NCBI GenBank assembly: GCA_913045625.1
Contig: CAJWPE010000013.1
Span: 1 to 32,377 of the forward strand
Reading direction: 5' to 3'
DNA from: an uncultured Chloroflexota bacterium
Lineage (GTDB): Bacteria > Chloroflexota > Dehalococcoidia > Lucifugimonadales > UBA826
DNA: 32,377 bases
In this document: in pieces, positions 16,372 to 25,759 of the stretch
Layout: every line of letters begins with the position of its first letter
Position numbering within the stretch: position 1 is the first letter of the stretch
The notes under the pieces: model-generated
Seen by the model: the letters and a program-made list of their open reading frames with translations, nothing else
Database searches by the model: none
Told to the model about the DNA's origin: nothing
Program-made: the position numbers and the translations under genes

Positions 16372-17063
16372 CCATCGAATCTATATCCGATTCCTCTAAT
16401 TGTTACCAACCTGGATGGGGAACTAGGATCATCCTCAATTTTTTCCCTAATCCAACGAACATGAACGTCAACTGTTCTGATATCTCCAATATACCGATGA
16501 CCCCAAAGCTTTTCTAAAATTTGATGTCTAGATAAAGCTTTTCCTTGATTTGAAGCTAAAAGATATAGTAATTCAAATTCTCTAGGCTTTAGATTAATCT
16601 CTTGATTATCTATTTTTACTCTATGACTTTTTGTGTCAATACTTAAATTCCCAATAATAATTAATTCATCATCAGAAAGGGTAGATGATGATAAGTTTGA
16701 AGATCTTTTAAGCATATTTCGAATTCTTACAACCAATTCCCTCATACTAAAAGGTTTAGTAATGTAATCATCAGCTCCTAATTCAAGCCCAACAACTCTA
16801 TCAATCTCTTCACCTTTAGCAGACAACATAAAAACAGGTAAATCAAGATCTTTCCTAATCATTCGACAGACTTCAAATCCATCTAACTTAGGTAACATCA
16901 CATCCAACAAAACCAAATCAGGCATGATAGTTCTAGCTTTATTCAAGCCATCTTCTCCGTCATTAGCTGAATAAACATCAAAACCTTCCTGAGAAAGACT
17001 ATAAACCACTGCCTCTCTTATATTTTCTTCATCTTCAACTACTAAAATTTTAGGATCTGACAT
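16368..17063 (-). CDS. phoB: Phosphate-regulon response regulator PhoB (PhoP-type)
   Basis: A 231-residue OmpR-family response regulator. The receiver is intact: acidic pocket E10-D11-E12, phospho-acceptor D54 in VLLDVMLP, and the conserved K103 in YITKPF. The C-terminal winged helix has LKPREFELLYLLASNQGKAL, then RTVDVHVRWIREKIE and TIRGIGYRFDG. It should bind the repeats ahead of pstS once phosphorylated by PhoR. It starts at ATG 17063 behind an AGG, 66 bases after queA, and overlaps phoR by four bases. The gap to queA holds one TTAAC but no phased repeat set, so autoregulation is not clear. Confidence 0.92.
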   Translation of the reverse strand: MSDPKILVVEDEENIREAVVYSLSQEGFDVYSANDGEDGLNKARTIMPDLVLLDVMLPKLDGFEVCRMIRKDLDLPVFMLSAKGEEIDRVVGLELGADDYITKPFSMRELVVRIRNMLKRSSNLSSSTLSDDELIIIGNLSIDTKSHRVKIDNQEINLKPREFELLYLLASNQGKALSRHQILEKLWGHRYIGDIRTVDVHVRWIREKIEDDPSSPSRLVTIRGIGYRFDG

Positions 17064-17129
17064 AAAAAGTTAACCTAATTCAAAATTTTCTAATACTAAA
17101 AATACACCAAAATTTTTATTGATACCATT

Positions 17130-18170
17130 CTAAATAATCAGCATCGCATCACCAAAACTGTAAAATTTATAATTATTTGTAACAGCCACTTTATAGGAAT
17201 CAAGAATAATTTCTGTAGATGATAATGCTGAAGTTAACATTAATAACGTAGATTTTGGAAGATGGAAATTGGTAATCAGTCCATCTGCTATTTGAAACTC
17301 ATAACCTGGAGTAATAAATATGTCAGCCCAACCTGTTCCACCTTTAATATTTTCATAACCTCCTGAAATATCAGCTACATTTTCTAATAAACGTAAAGCT
17401 GTTGTACCAACAGAAATGACTCTTCTACCCTCATTTTTAGCATTTTTAATTTTTATAGCTGCCTCATCGCTTAATTCCCAATACTCCGAGTGCATTTGAT
17501 GATTTTCTAAATTTTCATCCTTAACTGGCCTAAAACTATCCCATCCAACATGTAATGTCACAAACAGAGTCTCAATTTTTTTAAGTTTGATTTGCTCTAA
17601 AAGATTTTGAGTAAAATGCAATCCAGCTGTTGGCGCTGCAACACTACCTTCATGTTTTGCATAAACAGTTTGATAATTATCTGACGTACCCACTGATTTT
17701 TTTATATAAGGAGGTAACGGTAATTCTCCCAACTTATAAATCAAACTATCGTCATCTATCCGAATAATTCTAGAACCAGAATCATTCACTTGCTCAACTA
17801 CTCCATGAATCTGATTCTGTTGATTGCCTATAACAAATTTTGAACCTAACCTCATTCTTTTACCTGGCTTCACTAAAGAAGTCCATAAACCGTCTTCGAT
17901 TTTGCTAAGCAATAAAATTTCAATCGGTTTTAATGATTTTTTATCAGTTCCGTAAAGTCTCGCTGGAAACACTTTAGTGTCATTAAACACCAATAAATCA
18001 CCTTCTTGAAGAAATTTTAATATTTCAAAAAATTTAACATGATTTAAATTGCCAGATTTTTTATCCAAAACCATCAATCTACAATGATCTCTAGGTTCAG
18101 CAGGAAATTGAGCTATAGATGATTGAGGTAAGTCATAATTAAAATCTGATGTTTTGAATTTGCGCGCCAT
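17130..18170 (-). CDS. queA: S-adenosylmethionine:tRNA ribosyltransferase-isomerase
   Basis: A 346-residue QueA that transfers and rearranges the ribosyl part of S-adenosylmethionine onto preQ1 in tRNA, giving epoxyqueuosine. Family marks in order are SDFNYDLPQSSIAQFP near the N-terminus, DHCRLM, LLVFNDTKVFPARL, GELPLPPYI, AAPTAGLHFT, VTLHVGWDSFRPV, and the C-terminal TNFHLPKSTLLML and FGDAML. I place the start at ATG 18170 because it fits the family N-terminus and clears the ubiE stop by four bases. A TTG ten codons upstream (18200) has no ribosome-binding site and would overlap ubiE. Other queuosine genes are not in the window. Confidence 0.94.
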   Translation of the reverse strand: MARKFKTSDFNYDLPQSSIAQFPAEPRDHCRLMVLDKKSGNLNHVKFFEILKFLQEGDLLVFNDTKVFPARLYGTDKKSLKPIEILLLSKIEDGLWTSLVKPGKRMRLGSKFVIGNQQNQIHGVVEQVNDSGSRIIRIDDDSLIYKLGELPLPPYIKKSVGTSDNYQTVYAKHEGSVAAPTAGLHFTQNLLEQIKLKKIETLFVTLHVGWDSFRPVKDENLENHQMHSEYWELSDEAAIKIKNAKNEGRRVISVGTTALRLLENVADISGGYENIKGGTGWADIFITPGYEFQIADGLITNFHLPKSTLLMLTSALSSTEIILDSYKVAVTNNYKFYSFGDAMLII

Positions 18171-18174
18171 GAAA

Positions 18175-18894
18175 TTACTCGTTTTTTTGACCCACAACAA
18201 TAGCTACCGTACCAAAAGCCAATTTCTTCACTACCGGTTTCTTAAAACCTTTTTTCGTCATCAAAACAGCTAATTGTGTAGAAGTTAAAAAATTAGAAAC
18301 TGATTGAGGTAAATAAGTATACGCTTCACGGTCACCTGCAAAAATCGAACCAATTCTAGGAGTGATTTTTTCAAAATACAGTGGAAATAATCTCGACATA
18401 ATCTTCCCTTCTGGTTTTACTATTTCTAATATAACTAAATTGCCTCCGGGCACTAAAACTCGCAATAATTCTTCTAAAGCTGTAGATAAATCTACAAAAT
18501 TCCTAACTCCAAATCCGATAGTAATAGATTCAAAACTGTTATCTGAAAAAGGTAATTCGTGAGCATCTGCAACTACTGGAACAAATTTTTTATCAAAATT
18601 TCTTTTTTCAGATTTAATTTGACCTATATTCAACATTTCAACAGAGAAATCTAAACCAACTACTTTATTTGCAATTTTTTGGTTTAAAATTTCAAAAGCA
18701 AAATCTCCTGTTCCTGTAGCAACATCTAAAAACATTCCTGTTTCTGATTTTTTCAGATATTTTGTTGCTTTTTTTCTCCATGAATAATGCATTCCCGCAG
18801 TCATAATAGTATTCAATAGATCATATCTCCCAGAGATTCTATTAAACATATTCGATACAAATCGTGACTTATCTTTTCCGCGTAAATTAACCAC
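18175..18894 (-). CDS. ubiE: Demethylmenaquinone/2-methoxy-6-polyprenyl-benzoquinol C-methyltransferase
   Basis: A SAM-dependent methyltransferase of the UbiE/MenG family, about 239 residues. Marks are MFNRISGRYDLLNTIMTAGMHYSWR near the N-terminus, the SAM loop FLDVATGTGDFAF, FGVRNF in the middle and LEIVKPEG toward the C-terminus, the last two being typical of the family. The likely reaction is the final methylation of demethylmenaquinone. The menaquinone assignment is inference from the probable Chloroflexota host; the quinone cannot be told from sequence. I prefer GTG 18894, which has GGGG five bases upstream. ATG 18912 would add six residues but has no ribosome-binding site. It overlaps the end of nnr by eight bases. 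Confidence 0.9.
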   Translation of the reverse strand: MVNLRGKDKSRFVSNMFNRISGRYDLLNTIMTAGMHYSWRKKATKYLKKSETGMFLDVATGTGDFAFEILNQKIANKVVGLDFSVEMLNIGQIKSEKRNFDKKFVPVVADAHELPFSDNSFESITIGFGVRNFVDLSTALEELLRVLVPGGNLVILEIVKPEGKIMSRLFPLYFEKITPRIGSIFAGDREAYTYLPQSVSNFLTSTQLAVLMTKKGFKKPVVKKLAFGTVAIVVGQKNE

Positions 18895-20449
18895 TAGTAC
18901 CCCTGTAAACATTGATGACTTCAGGAATTTTATTATATAAATCTGAAGCTACTAAACCTGAGGTACCTTTAAACTCTTTTTCAATTTTGGCTATTTCAGA
19001 ATGAAGAAAAACTGCTAATTCTGATGATTTTTCCAATGATAACCCTTGAGAAATAAATCCTGCGATCATACCTGCTAAAACATCCCCAGTTCCTGCAGTA
19101 CTTAATAGAGGATTAGACTGAGGGTTTATCAATATTTCACCATTTGGAAATCCAATCAGTGTAAAAGCTCCTTTTAGAACTATGATCTTGTTCCAATAAT
19201 TTGCAAAGTGCCTGACAACTTCAACTCTATCGTTTTGAATGTCCTCAATACTCATTCGTGTCAATCTAGACATCTCTTTTAAATGGGGAGTCAAAACTGC
19301 TTTATGTTTAAATCTATCCCACCATTTATAGGATTTAGATAAAATATTTAAAGCATCTGCATCTATCACAAAATTTGCTTTTTCATCAGATGAAAACAGC
19401 ACATTTTGCACAAATTGGACCTTATTTTCAGAAACTCCAAGCCCACAACCTAGTAAAATCGAAGAATATTTTTTTATCTCTGATGCAATTTTTACATTAT
19501 CAAATGGAGAAACTTTTAATTCACCACTTTTATCAACTGGTAATGAAAAAATGATCGACTCAGGTGTCAAACTTACAAATTGTCCCACAATGTTTGATGG
19601 AATCATTCCTTCAACAAGTCCTGAGCCAACTCTACTTGCTGCATTAGCAGCAAGAGCAACAGAACCAGGAAAATTTTTCGAACCTCCAATAATCAAAGTT
19701 TTTCCAAAAGAACCCTTATTTGAATTTAGTTTTCTGACAGGAAAATCTTTAAAAGACGGAGCAGAAATTGATGTGGTTAAAATATTCACATCAAATTCTT
19801 GATTTAAGCCAATATCTAGTACATTTAATTCACCCACATATTCAACTGACAATGGATTGTAATGCCCTAATTTAGGAAATCCTAACGCAAGAGTAAAATC
19901 AGCAACAATAGTAAATGGGTCACATTGGCCATTATTTGGATTTAACCCCGAAGGAATATCTACAGATATTATTGTATTTGTAGAATGATTCTCCTTAATA
20001 ATTTGAATAAATTGTCCTAACTCAAAATTAATTGGTCTAGACAATCCTGTACCAAAAATAGCATCAACGATCACATCAGATTTATCAATTAAGTCTACAT
20101 AAGTTTGTTGAATTTGATTGTCAGAAAAATCGTATATTGTAGATTTCTGATCATCGTACAATTTCTTGAATTTCATCAATTCTGTATCATTTGAAGATCT
20201 TGGTCGTAAAATTACCAAAGAAACATCATAACCCTGAGATTTCAAATTTGATGCAGCTACAATTCCGTCAGATCCATTAGTTCCAGAACCTAATAAAAAA
20301 GTGATTTTATTAGAATTTTCAGGAAATTTTTCAGCTATGAAATCCGCAATGAGTAATCCAGAATTATTAATAAGAGTTTCGTCGGTAATTGCATTCTGAA
20401 AAGAAAAGTTTTCTATTGCTTGCATTTGAAGCCTAGAAACAATTTTCAA
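18887..20449 (-). CDS. nnr: Bifunctional NAD(P)H-hydrate repair enzyme (epimerase plus ADP-dependent dehydratase)
   Basis: A 520-residue fusion that repairs hydrated NADH and NADPH. The N-terminal YjeF_N epimerase domain (about 1-215) has LLGSGTNGSDGIVAA, where the second Gly of the usual GNNGGDG is Ser, and VDAIFGTGLSRP and VDIPSGLNP. The C-terminal kinase-like dehydratase domain (about 230-510) has GSFGKTLIIGGSKNFPGS, DADALN, VLTPHLKEMSRL and STAGTGDVLAGMIAG. The start is TTG 20449, sharing TTGA with the dtxR stop and with AAGGAAG four bases upstream. ATG 20425 is the fallback. Tight coupling to dtxR and ubiE marks a small operon at the tail of the ribosomal cluster. Confidence 0.92.
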   Translation of the reverse strand: MKIVSRLQMQAIENFSFQNAITDETLINNSGLLIADFIAEKFPENSNKITFLLGSGTNGSDGIVAASNLKSQGYDVSLVILRPRSSNDTELMKFKKLYDDQKSTIYDFSDNQIQQTYVDLIDKSDVIVDAIFGTGLSRPINFELGQFIQIIKENHSTNTIISVDIPSGLNPNNGQCDPFTIVADFTLALGFPKLGHYNPLSVEYVGELNVLDIGLNQEFDVNILTTSISAPSFKDFPVRKLNSNKGSFGKTLIIGGSKNFPGSVALAANAASRVGSGLVEGMIPSNIVGQFVSLTPESIIFSLPVDKSGELKVSPFDNVKIASEIKKYSSILLGCGLGVSENKVQFVQNVLFSSDEKANFVIDADALNILSKSYKWWDRFKHKAVLTPHLKEMSRLTRMSIEDIQNDRVEVVRHFANYWNKIIVLKGAFTLIGFPNGEILINPQSNPLLSTAGTGDVLAGMIAGFISQGLSLEKSSELAVFLHSEIAKIEKEFKGTSGLVASDLYNKIPEVINVYRGTSG

Positions 20450-21204
20450 AGATCTTCCTTAGAATCAGATATCCAAATCATTTGAGCTACTTTGAATCCA
20501 AAAACCAATTCAGAATCTAAACAAGATACTACAACTACTCCACGAGAATCAGATACATTTTTCAATATAATTTCTTGTCCTGGTAAAAAGTTGTTTTCTA
20601 CAAAATATGCGACTAAATTTTCATCGTCCTCAGGAACTCTATTTACCAGATATGGTGTATCAGTTTTAGCATTTGATAACGAGATTAATTTCTTAGGTTT
20701 TTTGTATGCTGAGCCAGGAATAGGATGACCAAAAGGACAAGTAGTAGGATGATTGAGAAGTTCAATTATTCTATGTTCCAAATAAGGAGAAATTGCATGC
20801 TCCAACCTATGTGCTTCCCTATAAGCATATTTCAAATCAACTCCCAGAACATCTACAGCTAACCTTGCTGCCAATCTATGACGTCTTAAAATACTATGAG
20901 CTAGCTGAAGACCTAATTTTGTAAACACAATTTCTTTACTAGAAGAAGTTTGAACCAATTGCGCTCTTGCTAACCTTCTAACCATCGCACTAACTGAAGG
21001 GAGAGATGTACCCAATCCTTCAGATTTTGGTAAATTTTTAAAATGGTCTGACAATCCAACAACAGTAACTTTAATCTCTTGCTCTTCTAACCTTAAAATT
21101 GATAAAAGATAATTCTCCATGGCCATAGAAAGCCTATTTTCTTCCTGCATAAAAGGAAAATGTAATGGCGCTTCAGATTTTTTAATTTTGCCTGAAGGAG
21201 ACAC
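20446..21204 (-). CDS. DtxR/IdeR/MntR-family metal-dependent transcriptional regulator
   Basis: A 252-residue metalloregulator. The N-terminal winged helix (about 25-95) contains LPSVSAMVRRLARAQLV, the DNA-reading helix region. The dimerisation domain has RRHRLAARLAVDVLGV and EAHRLEHAISPYLEHRI, carrying the His and Glu ligands of the two metal sites, and then HPTTCPFGHPIPG. A C-terminal SH3/FeoA-like domain follows (about 165-247). The first helix-turn-helix has an apparent insertion (PKSEGLGT) compared with standard DtxR. Start GTG 21204 has GGAG seven bases upstream; ATG 21150 is an alternative. Whether it senses iron or manganese cannot be decided. It sits 27 bases after rpsI, an unusual place for a metal regulator. 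Confidence 0.87.
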   Translation of the reverse strand: MSPSGKIKKSEAPLHFPFMQEENRLSMAMENYLLSILRLEEQEIKVTVVGLSDHFKNLPKSEGLGTSLPSVSAMVRRLARAQLVQTSSSKEIVFTKLGLQLAHSILRRHRLAARLAVDVLGVDLKYAYREAHRLEHAISPYLEHRIIELLNHPTTCPFGHPIPGSAYKKPKKLISLSNAKTDTPYLVNRVPEDDENLVAYFVENNFLPGQEIILKNVSDSRGVVVVSCLDSELVFGFKVAQMIWISDSKEDL

Positions 21205-21231
21205 TCTATGACTCCAAAAAAATGATTAAAT

Positions 21232-21630
21232 TTATCGCTTTGTATATTGTTTGGCTTTTCGAGCTCTTTTTAAACCTGGTTTCTTTCTTTCTTTAATTCT
21301 TGCATCACGAGTCAATAAACCTGCTTTTTTTAATTGGTCCCTAAACTTACCATCATCAATTTCAGACAATGCGCGAGCTATTCCATGCCTAATAGCTCCA
21401 GCACGTCCGTTAACCCCTCCACCTCGAACTTTAGCTACCACTCGATATTTGCCTTTAGTATTAGTTACAGTAAAAGGCTCATTGATCACTTGTTGCCAAA
21501 TACTATACGGAAAAGCATCTTCGATTAATTTATCATCAATTACGACAGGGCCTTCATCTTGATATAACCTAACTTGAGCTACAGCAGTTTTTCTTTTACC
21601 TACTGCGTATGTGTATCCTTGATTGACCAA
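21232..21630 (-). CDS. rpsI: 30S ribosomal protein S9
   Basis: A 132-residue S9 with YAVGKRKTAVAQVRL at the N-terminus, VRGGGVNGRAGAIRHGIARAL in the middle and the basic tail ending KQYTKR, whose last residues reach the P-site tRNA. The start is TTG 21630, with AGGAG seven bases upstream. It follows rplM after ten bases, the universal L13-S9 pair, and precedes dtxR by 27 bases. Confidence 0.97.
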   Translation of the reverse strand: MVNQGYTYAVGKRKTAVAQVRLYQDEGPVVIDDKLIEDAFPYSIWQQVINEPFTVTNTKGKYRVVAKVRGGGVNGRAGAIRHGIARALSEIDDGKFRDQLKKAGLLTRDARIKERKKPGLKRARKAKQYTKR

Positions 21631-21640
21631 TTAACTTCTC

Positions 21641-22078
21641 CTAACTATTTTTAGCATTAAATTGAGCTTGATGTGGGTGTTTTTCATCCGAATAAATTTT
21701 TAATCTAGACAACATTTTGGTTCCAGGAATATTTTTGGGCAACATACCCTTTACTGCATTTCGAATCACTCTATCAGGATAAGTGTCTAACATTTCTTTT
21801 AATGAAGTTTCTTTTAATCCGCCATGATACCCACTATGCCTAAAATAAGACTTATCTTCTAATTTGTTTCCTGTAGTCTGAATTTTCTGGGCATTAATCA
21901 CAACTACATAATCACCAGTATTCATGTATTTAACATATGTGGTTTTATGTTTACCTTGTAATAACAAAGCAATTTTTGAACAGATTCTTCCTAATGTTTG
22001 ACCTTCAGCATCAATTAAATGCCAATCCGGATTCAATTCGGATTTTTTAGGTTGTATCATTTTTTGTCTTATAGCCAT
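21641..22078 (-). CDS. rplM: 50S ribosomal protein L13
   Basis: A 145-residue L13. DWHLIDAEGQTLGRICSKIA, GDYVVVINAQKI, YFRHSGYHGG and AVKGMLPKN are family marks in the expected order. I place the start at ATG 22078, which has GAGGA six bases upstream and clears the truA stop (22093). A TTG six codons upstream would overlap truA and gives no better ribosome-binding site. Confidence 0.96.
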   Translation of the reverse strand: MAIRQKMIQPKKSELNPDWHLIDAEGQTLGRICSKIALLLQGKHKTTYVKYMNTGDYVVVINAQKIQTTGNKLEDKSYFRHSGYHGGLKETSLKEMLDTYPDRVIRNAVKGMLPKNIPGTKMLSRLKIYSDEKHPHQAQFNAKNS

Positions 22079-22092
22079 ATTAATCCTCAAAT

Positions 22093-22839
22093 TCAATTTT
22101 TAGGGAAATATTCATAATTCACTTTTTCTAAACATAATCCATTTGCCGGCAATGAAGGAGATATATTATCTCCCCTTGCACTGATTAATTCAAATAATTC
22201 ATCCAAATTCATTTTACCTTTCCCAACAATCAATAAACTTCCAATCATTCTTCGTACCTGTCTAGGCAAAAATGCGTTACCTTCAACAGTATAAAAAATA
22301 GAATCGTCTATGCGCTCTATTTTAGAATCAAATATCCTTCTTATAGTAGAAAATCCCATTTTCATTGGGGAACAAAATTTTTTAAAATCATGTACTCCCA
22401 AAAACATTTGAGAAGCTTCTTTCATTATTTCAATATTCAAATCGGCAGATTCAAAATACATAGTTTTTCTCAAAAGTGGTGATCTGAAATCAGAATTTAA
22501 TATTGAATATTTATAAACTCTAGATAGAGCATCTCTTCGAGGATCAAAATTATGCGAAACCTCAGAAATAAACTTAACAGCAATGTCATCTGGCAAATAA
22601 TAGTTGATTCCCTGAGAATACACTTTTAAATCATCTGAAAAACAGGAATCAAAAGCAATAACTTGATACTTTGCATGAACTCCAGAATCTGTTCTACCAG
22701 CTCCTTTAATTCTTACAAAATCACCAGTAAGACAATTTATTGATTTTTCTAATTCCCCCTGTATAGTTCTTGCATTTTCTTGGAATTGAAACCCACTGTA
22801 TTCAGTGCCTTCATATTCTATTATAAGAGCTAACCGCAT
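22093..22839 (-). CDS. truA: tRNA pseudouridine(38-40) synthase TruA
   Basis: A 248-residue TruA that makes pseudouridine at positions 38-40 of the tRNA anticodon arm. YEGTEYSGFQFQ at the N-terminus, the catalytic Asp in GAGRTDSGVHA (about 46-56), ARxALSRVYKY-like RDALSRVYKYSI, and FLPRQVRRMIG near the C-terminus are all family marks. Its position between rplQ and rplM is the common Gram-positive/Chloroflexota order. Confidence 0.95.
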   Translation of the reverse strand: MRLALIIEYEGTEYSGFQFQENARTIQGELEKSINCLTGDFVRIKGAGRTDSGVHAKYQVIAFDSCFSDDLKVYSQGINYYLPDDIAVKFISEVSHNFDPRRDALSRVYKYSILNSDFRSPLLRKTMYFESADLNIEIMKEASQMFLGVHDFKKFCSPMKMGFSTIRRIFDSKIERIDDSIFYTVEGNAFLPRQVRRMIGSLLIVGKGKMNLDELFELISARGDNISPSLPANGLCLEKVNYEYFPKN

Positions 22840-22855
22840 TCACAAAATAAACCCA

Positions 22856-23209
22856 CTAGTCTACTAATTCTAGTATGGCCATTTCTGAAGCATCACCCTT
22901 TCTTGGTCCAAGTTTTATGATTCTTGTGTAGCCGCCGTTTCTGTTTTCAAATCTTGGGCCAATTTCATCACAAACTTTCTTAACCATATCTTGGTCAGTA
23001 AGAAGTGCTGCAACTTTTCTACGATGGTGCAGAGATCCTTTTTTACCCAAAGTAATGACTTTTTCAGCCATCTTTCTAACTTCCTTAGCTTTGCTATCAG
23101 TAGTATTCATTTTTTCATGTCTCAAAAAGTCGGTTACCATATTTCTCAACATCAAATTTCTGTGAGCCGTAGGTCTACCTAATTTTCTTCCTGATAAACG
23201 ATGTTTCAT
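22856..23209 (-). CDS. rplQ: 50S ribosomal protein L17
   Basis: A 117-residue L17: [17 protein letters not shown] opening, then [17 protein letters not shown] and [16 protein letters not shown], and the C-terminal [18 protein letters not shown]. The length is normal. It lies 22 bases after rpoA, as in most bacteria, and 16 bases before truA. Confidence 0.97.
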   Translation of the reverse strand: MKHRLSGRKLGRPTAHRNLMLRNMVTDFLRHEKMNTTDSKAKEVRKMAEKVITLGKKGSLHHRRKVAALLTDQDMVKKVCDEIGPRFENRNGGYTRIIKLGPRKGDASEMAILELVD

Positions 23210-23231
23210 CTTATTTCCTATTACCCTAAAA

Positions 23232-24245
23232 TTATTCCTCTAAAAGCTCTTCTGATCCACCAATAAATTTGGATGAACTATCGGGCAGAATATCCATTTC
23301 TCTAAATTTATCGTAAAGCTCATTATAAGATTTCTCACCAAAATTTCTGATGCTTAAAAGTTCTTCTTTTGATTTCTCGATTACTTCTCCAACTTTATTC
23401 AATCCTGCACGTTTCAAACAATTCAAAGTTCTAGATGATAAATCCAATTCTTCAACCGTTAAATTATAGTGCTCTGCAGGTATGTCCATACTTACTCCAT
23501 CAGAACCTTCTTGGACATCATCAGCTTTGGTAAACAAGAAAAACTGATTCACTAGTAAATTGGCAGACTCAATAACAGCTTCTGCAGGAAATACTGACCC
23601 ATCAGTCCATATTTCTAAATGCAGTTCTTCATAGTCTGCTTTATTACCAACTCTAGTTTGTGAAACAGAATAGTTTACTTTTCTAACAGGTGTAAAAATA
23701 GAATCAATTTGAATAACCCCTATCGGAAACCCATCACCACTATCAGCAACTTTATATCCTTTACCTTTTTCCACATTCATTTCAATTTGAAGATGAACAT
23801 CATCAGAATTTGAAGTAGCAATATGAATTTCAGGATTCACAACAGACATACCTGATGGCACAGATATATCTGAACCAGTAATTTCTCCAGAGCCTTTGTA
23901 ATCAATTGTCATAGTACCCGGATTTTCAATTTCACATCTGATTCTAATATTTTTTATGTTGAGCAAAATTTGAGACACTTCTTCTCGAATGTTTTCGATA
24001 TTACTGTACTCATGTAAAACGCCTTCAATTTTGACCCAAGTAACTGCTGCTCCATATAAGGAGTTATACAAAACCCTTCTCAATGGATTCCCTAATGTCA
24101 CTCCATAACCAGGATCTAGCGGTCCTACTAGAAATCTACCGTAATTATCGGAAACTTCTTCTACAGACAGTTTAGGGTTAACAACTACAATTTCGTTTTC
24201 TTCTTCAAATGATAAAATTGGGGAATTTGGATATTCCAAAGTCAT
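23232..24245 (-). CDS. rpoA: DNA-directed RNA polymerase subunit alpha
   Basis: A 337-residue alpha subunit, the scaffold for RNA polymerase assembly. The N-terminal dimer domain (about 25-245) has [22 protein letters not shown] split over residues 36-57, [15 protein letters not shown] and [20 protein letters not shown]-like segments. A linker is followed by the C-terminal domain (about 265-325) with [16 protein letters not shown] and [11 protein letters not shown], which contact UP elements and activators. The order rpsD-rpoA-rplQ is standard. Start ATG 24245 follows GGAG-type sequence, 16 bases after rpsD. Confidence 0.97.
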   Translation of the reverse strand: MTLEYPNSPILSFEEENEIVVVNPKLSVEEVSDNYGRFLVGPLDPGYGVTLGNPLRRVLYNSLYGAAVTWVKIEGVLHEYSNIENIREEVSQILLNIKNIRIRCEIENPGTMTIDYKGSGEITGSDISVPSGMSVVNPEIHIATSNSDDVHLQIEMNVEKGKGYKVADSGDGFPIGVIQIDSIFTPVRKVNYSVSQTRVGNKADYEELHLEIWTDGSVFPAEAVIESANLLVNQFFLFTKADDVQEGSDGVSMDIPAEHYNLTVEELDLSSRTLNCLKRAGLNKVGEVIEKSKEELLSIRNFGEKSYNELYDKFREMDILPDSSSKFIGGSEELLEE

Positions 24246-24261
24246 CTAATAAACTCCTTGG

Positions 24262-24861
24262 TTATTTAGAATAAAACTCAACAATTTGAACAGTATCCAC
24301 TACTAATTCACCATCTTGAGCAGTTGGTTCACTAACTACAGTAGAAGACATCTCATCTGTATCAACACTGACCCAATGAGCTGATGCGATGGTTTTACTG
24401 TTTTCTATAGCAAATTGATAAAGAGAAGTTTTTGCTGCTTTTTCAGTCCATTGAATCTTATCGCCCATTTTGACTTGATAAGAAGGAATGTCTACTTTCT
24501 TACTATTTACTAAAAAATGTCCATGATTGACAGCTTGTCGAGATTGTTTTCTAGTTAAAAACATCCCTGATCTGTACAAAACATTATCCAATCTACGTTC
24601 TAACAAGATCATAAGATTATCACCTGTGATCCCATCCATATATAATGCTTTTTCATAGTAATTTTTAAATTGTTTTTCTAGAACTCCGTAGAGAAAACGT
24701 GCTTTTTGTTTTTCTCTAAGCTGTAATCCATAGTTAGTAATCCTTCTACGCCTAGATAAAGCTGGATTACCCCTCTTCTCTTTTCTAGTCGTATATACTC
24801 CATAGGATTCTAAACCTAAAGTTCGTAATTTTTTTTGAATAGGTCCAATGTATCTTGCCAT
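24262..24861 (-). CDS. rpsD: 30S ribosomal protein S4
   Basis: A 199-residue S4, a primary 16S rRNA-binding protein. [13 protein letters not shown] opens the protein; the S4 fold has LERRLDNVLYRSGM, RKQSRQAVNHGHFLVN and the C-terminal VEFYSK. The start is ATG 24861, which shares one base with the rpsK stop (TAATG) and has GGAG upstream. A longer frame extends ten codons into rpsK but does not fit the family. The usual N-terminal zinc cysteines are absent, so this is the zinc-free form. Confidence 0.96.
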   Translation of the reverse strand: MARYIGPIQKKLRTLGLESYGVYTTRKEKRGNPALSRRRRITNYGLQLREKQKARFLYGVLEKQFKNYYEKALYMDGITGDNLMILLERRLDNVLYRSGMFLTRKQSRQAVNHGHFLVNSKKVDIPSYQVKMGDKIQWTEKAAKTSLYQFAIENSKTIASAHWVSVDTDEMSSTVVSEPTAQDGELVVDTVQIVEFYSK

Positions 24862-25244
24862 TAAACTCTCCTTCTTTTTGGAGGTCGACAACCATTATGA
24901 GGAATAGGAGTGACATCCTTGATACTAGTTACTGAAATGCCAGCACCTTGAATAGCTCTAATCGCAGCTTCTCTTCCAGCGCCTGGCCCTCTAACAAATA
25001 TATCAACAAACTTCATACCCTGATCCATGGCTTTTTTTGCAGCATCTTCACCAGCTCGTTGAGCAGCAAAAGCTGTAGATTTTCTTGAACCCTTAAAACC
25101 TGCAGTCCCAGCACTTCCCCATGAAACTGTATTCCCAGAGGGATCAGTCAAAGTAATAATAGTATTATTAAATGTTGATTGAATGAATGCCTTACCATTA
25201 GGTACTTGTAATCGATCTTTTTTTCTAGTTCTCTGTCTTGCCAT
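24861..25244 (-). CDS. rpsK: 30S ribosomal protein S11
   Basis: A 127-residue S11 with [37 protein letters not shown] split over two segments, [16 protein letters not shown] and the C-terminal [16 protein letters not shown]. It is translationally coupled to rpsD by a one-base overlap and lies ten bases after rpsM. Confidence 0.97.
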   Translation of the reverse strand: MARQRTRKKDRLQVPNGKAFIQSTFNNTIITLTDPSGNTVSWGSAGTAGFKGSRKSTAFAAQRAGEDAAKKAMDQGMKFVDIFVRGPGAGREAAIRAIQGAGISVTSIKDVTPIPHNGCRPPKRRRV

Positions 25245-25254
25245 TTAGTATCCT

Positions 25255-25623
25255 TTAAGAGCTCTTTCTAGACACAGCAACTCTGCGTCCTCTTTTCGTT
25301 CTCGCATTAGTCTTAGTTCTTTGTCCTCTTAAAGGTAAAGCCCTTCTGTGCCTAGTGCCTCGATAACATCCTATATCAATTAAACGACGGATATTTGAAT
25401 TAACTTCTCGTCTCAAATCTCCTTCAACTATTTTTTCTCTATCAATCACATCCCGAATGCGATTTAATGAATCATCAGATAAGTCCTTAACTCTTGGGTT
25501 ATCTAACACTCCTGCCTTTTCAACTACATCCAAAGCTTGAGTAGGACCAATGCCATAAACATAAGTCAAAGCCGTTTGCACCCTTTTGTTGTCAGGTATA
25601 TTTACACCCGAAACTATAGCCAT
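25255..25623 (-). CDS. rpsM: 30S ribosomal protein S13
   Basis: A 122-residue S13: [21 protein letters not shown] near the N-terminus, [24 protein letters not shown]-type segment, and a basic tail [16 protein letters not shown] that reaches the A- and P-site tRNAs. The start is ATG 25623, with AGGG six bases upstream, one base after the rpmJ stop. An apparent 12-codon extension runs into rpmJ and is not real. Confidence 0.97.
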   Translation of the reverse strand: MAIVSGVNIPDNKRVQTALTYVYGIGPTQALDVVEKAGVLDNPRVKDLSDDSLNRIRDVIDREKIVEGDLRREVNSNIRRLIDIGCYRGTRHRRALPLRGQRTKTNARTKRGRRVAVSRKSS

Positions 25624-25624
25624 A

Positions 25625-25738
25625 TTATCCCTGCCTTTGTTTGTGACGTAGAGTTTCACAAATAACCATGACCCGCCCTTTACGCCGAATAATTCGACAT
25701 TTTGGACATCTCTTGTTTACTGAAGCTCTAACTTTCAT
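25625..25738 (-). CDS. rpmJ: 50S ribosomal protein L36 (zinc-binding form)
   Basis: A 37-residue protein, [14 protein letters not shown] at the start and [11 protein letters not shown] at the end. The zinc ligands C11, C14, C27 and H32 are all present, so this is the C+ type of L36. It lies between infA and rpsM, its usual place, and ends one base before the rpsM start. Confidence 0.96.
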   Translation of the reverse strand: MKVRASVNKRCPKCRIIRRKGRVMVICETLRHKQRQG

Positions 25739-25759
25739 TTCTATTAATCTCCAAAAATA

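Noticed and set aside
17064-17129. Second Pho box upstream of phoB
   Set aside because: A single TTAAC without 11-bp phased partners does not reach the pattern seen before pstS.
21150-21204. Treating the first 18 codons of the DtxR-type gene as non-coding
   Set aside because: GTG 21204 has a well-spaced GGAG while ATG 21150 has none, so the longer form is kept, with the shorter one as an alternative.
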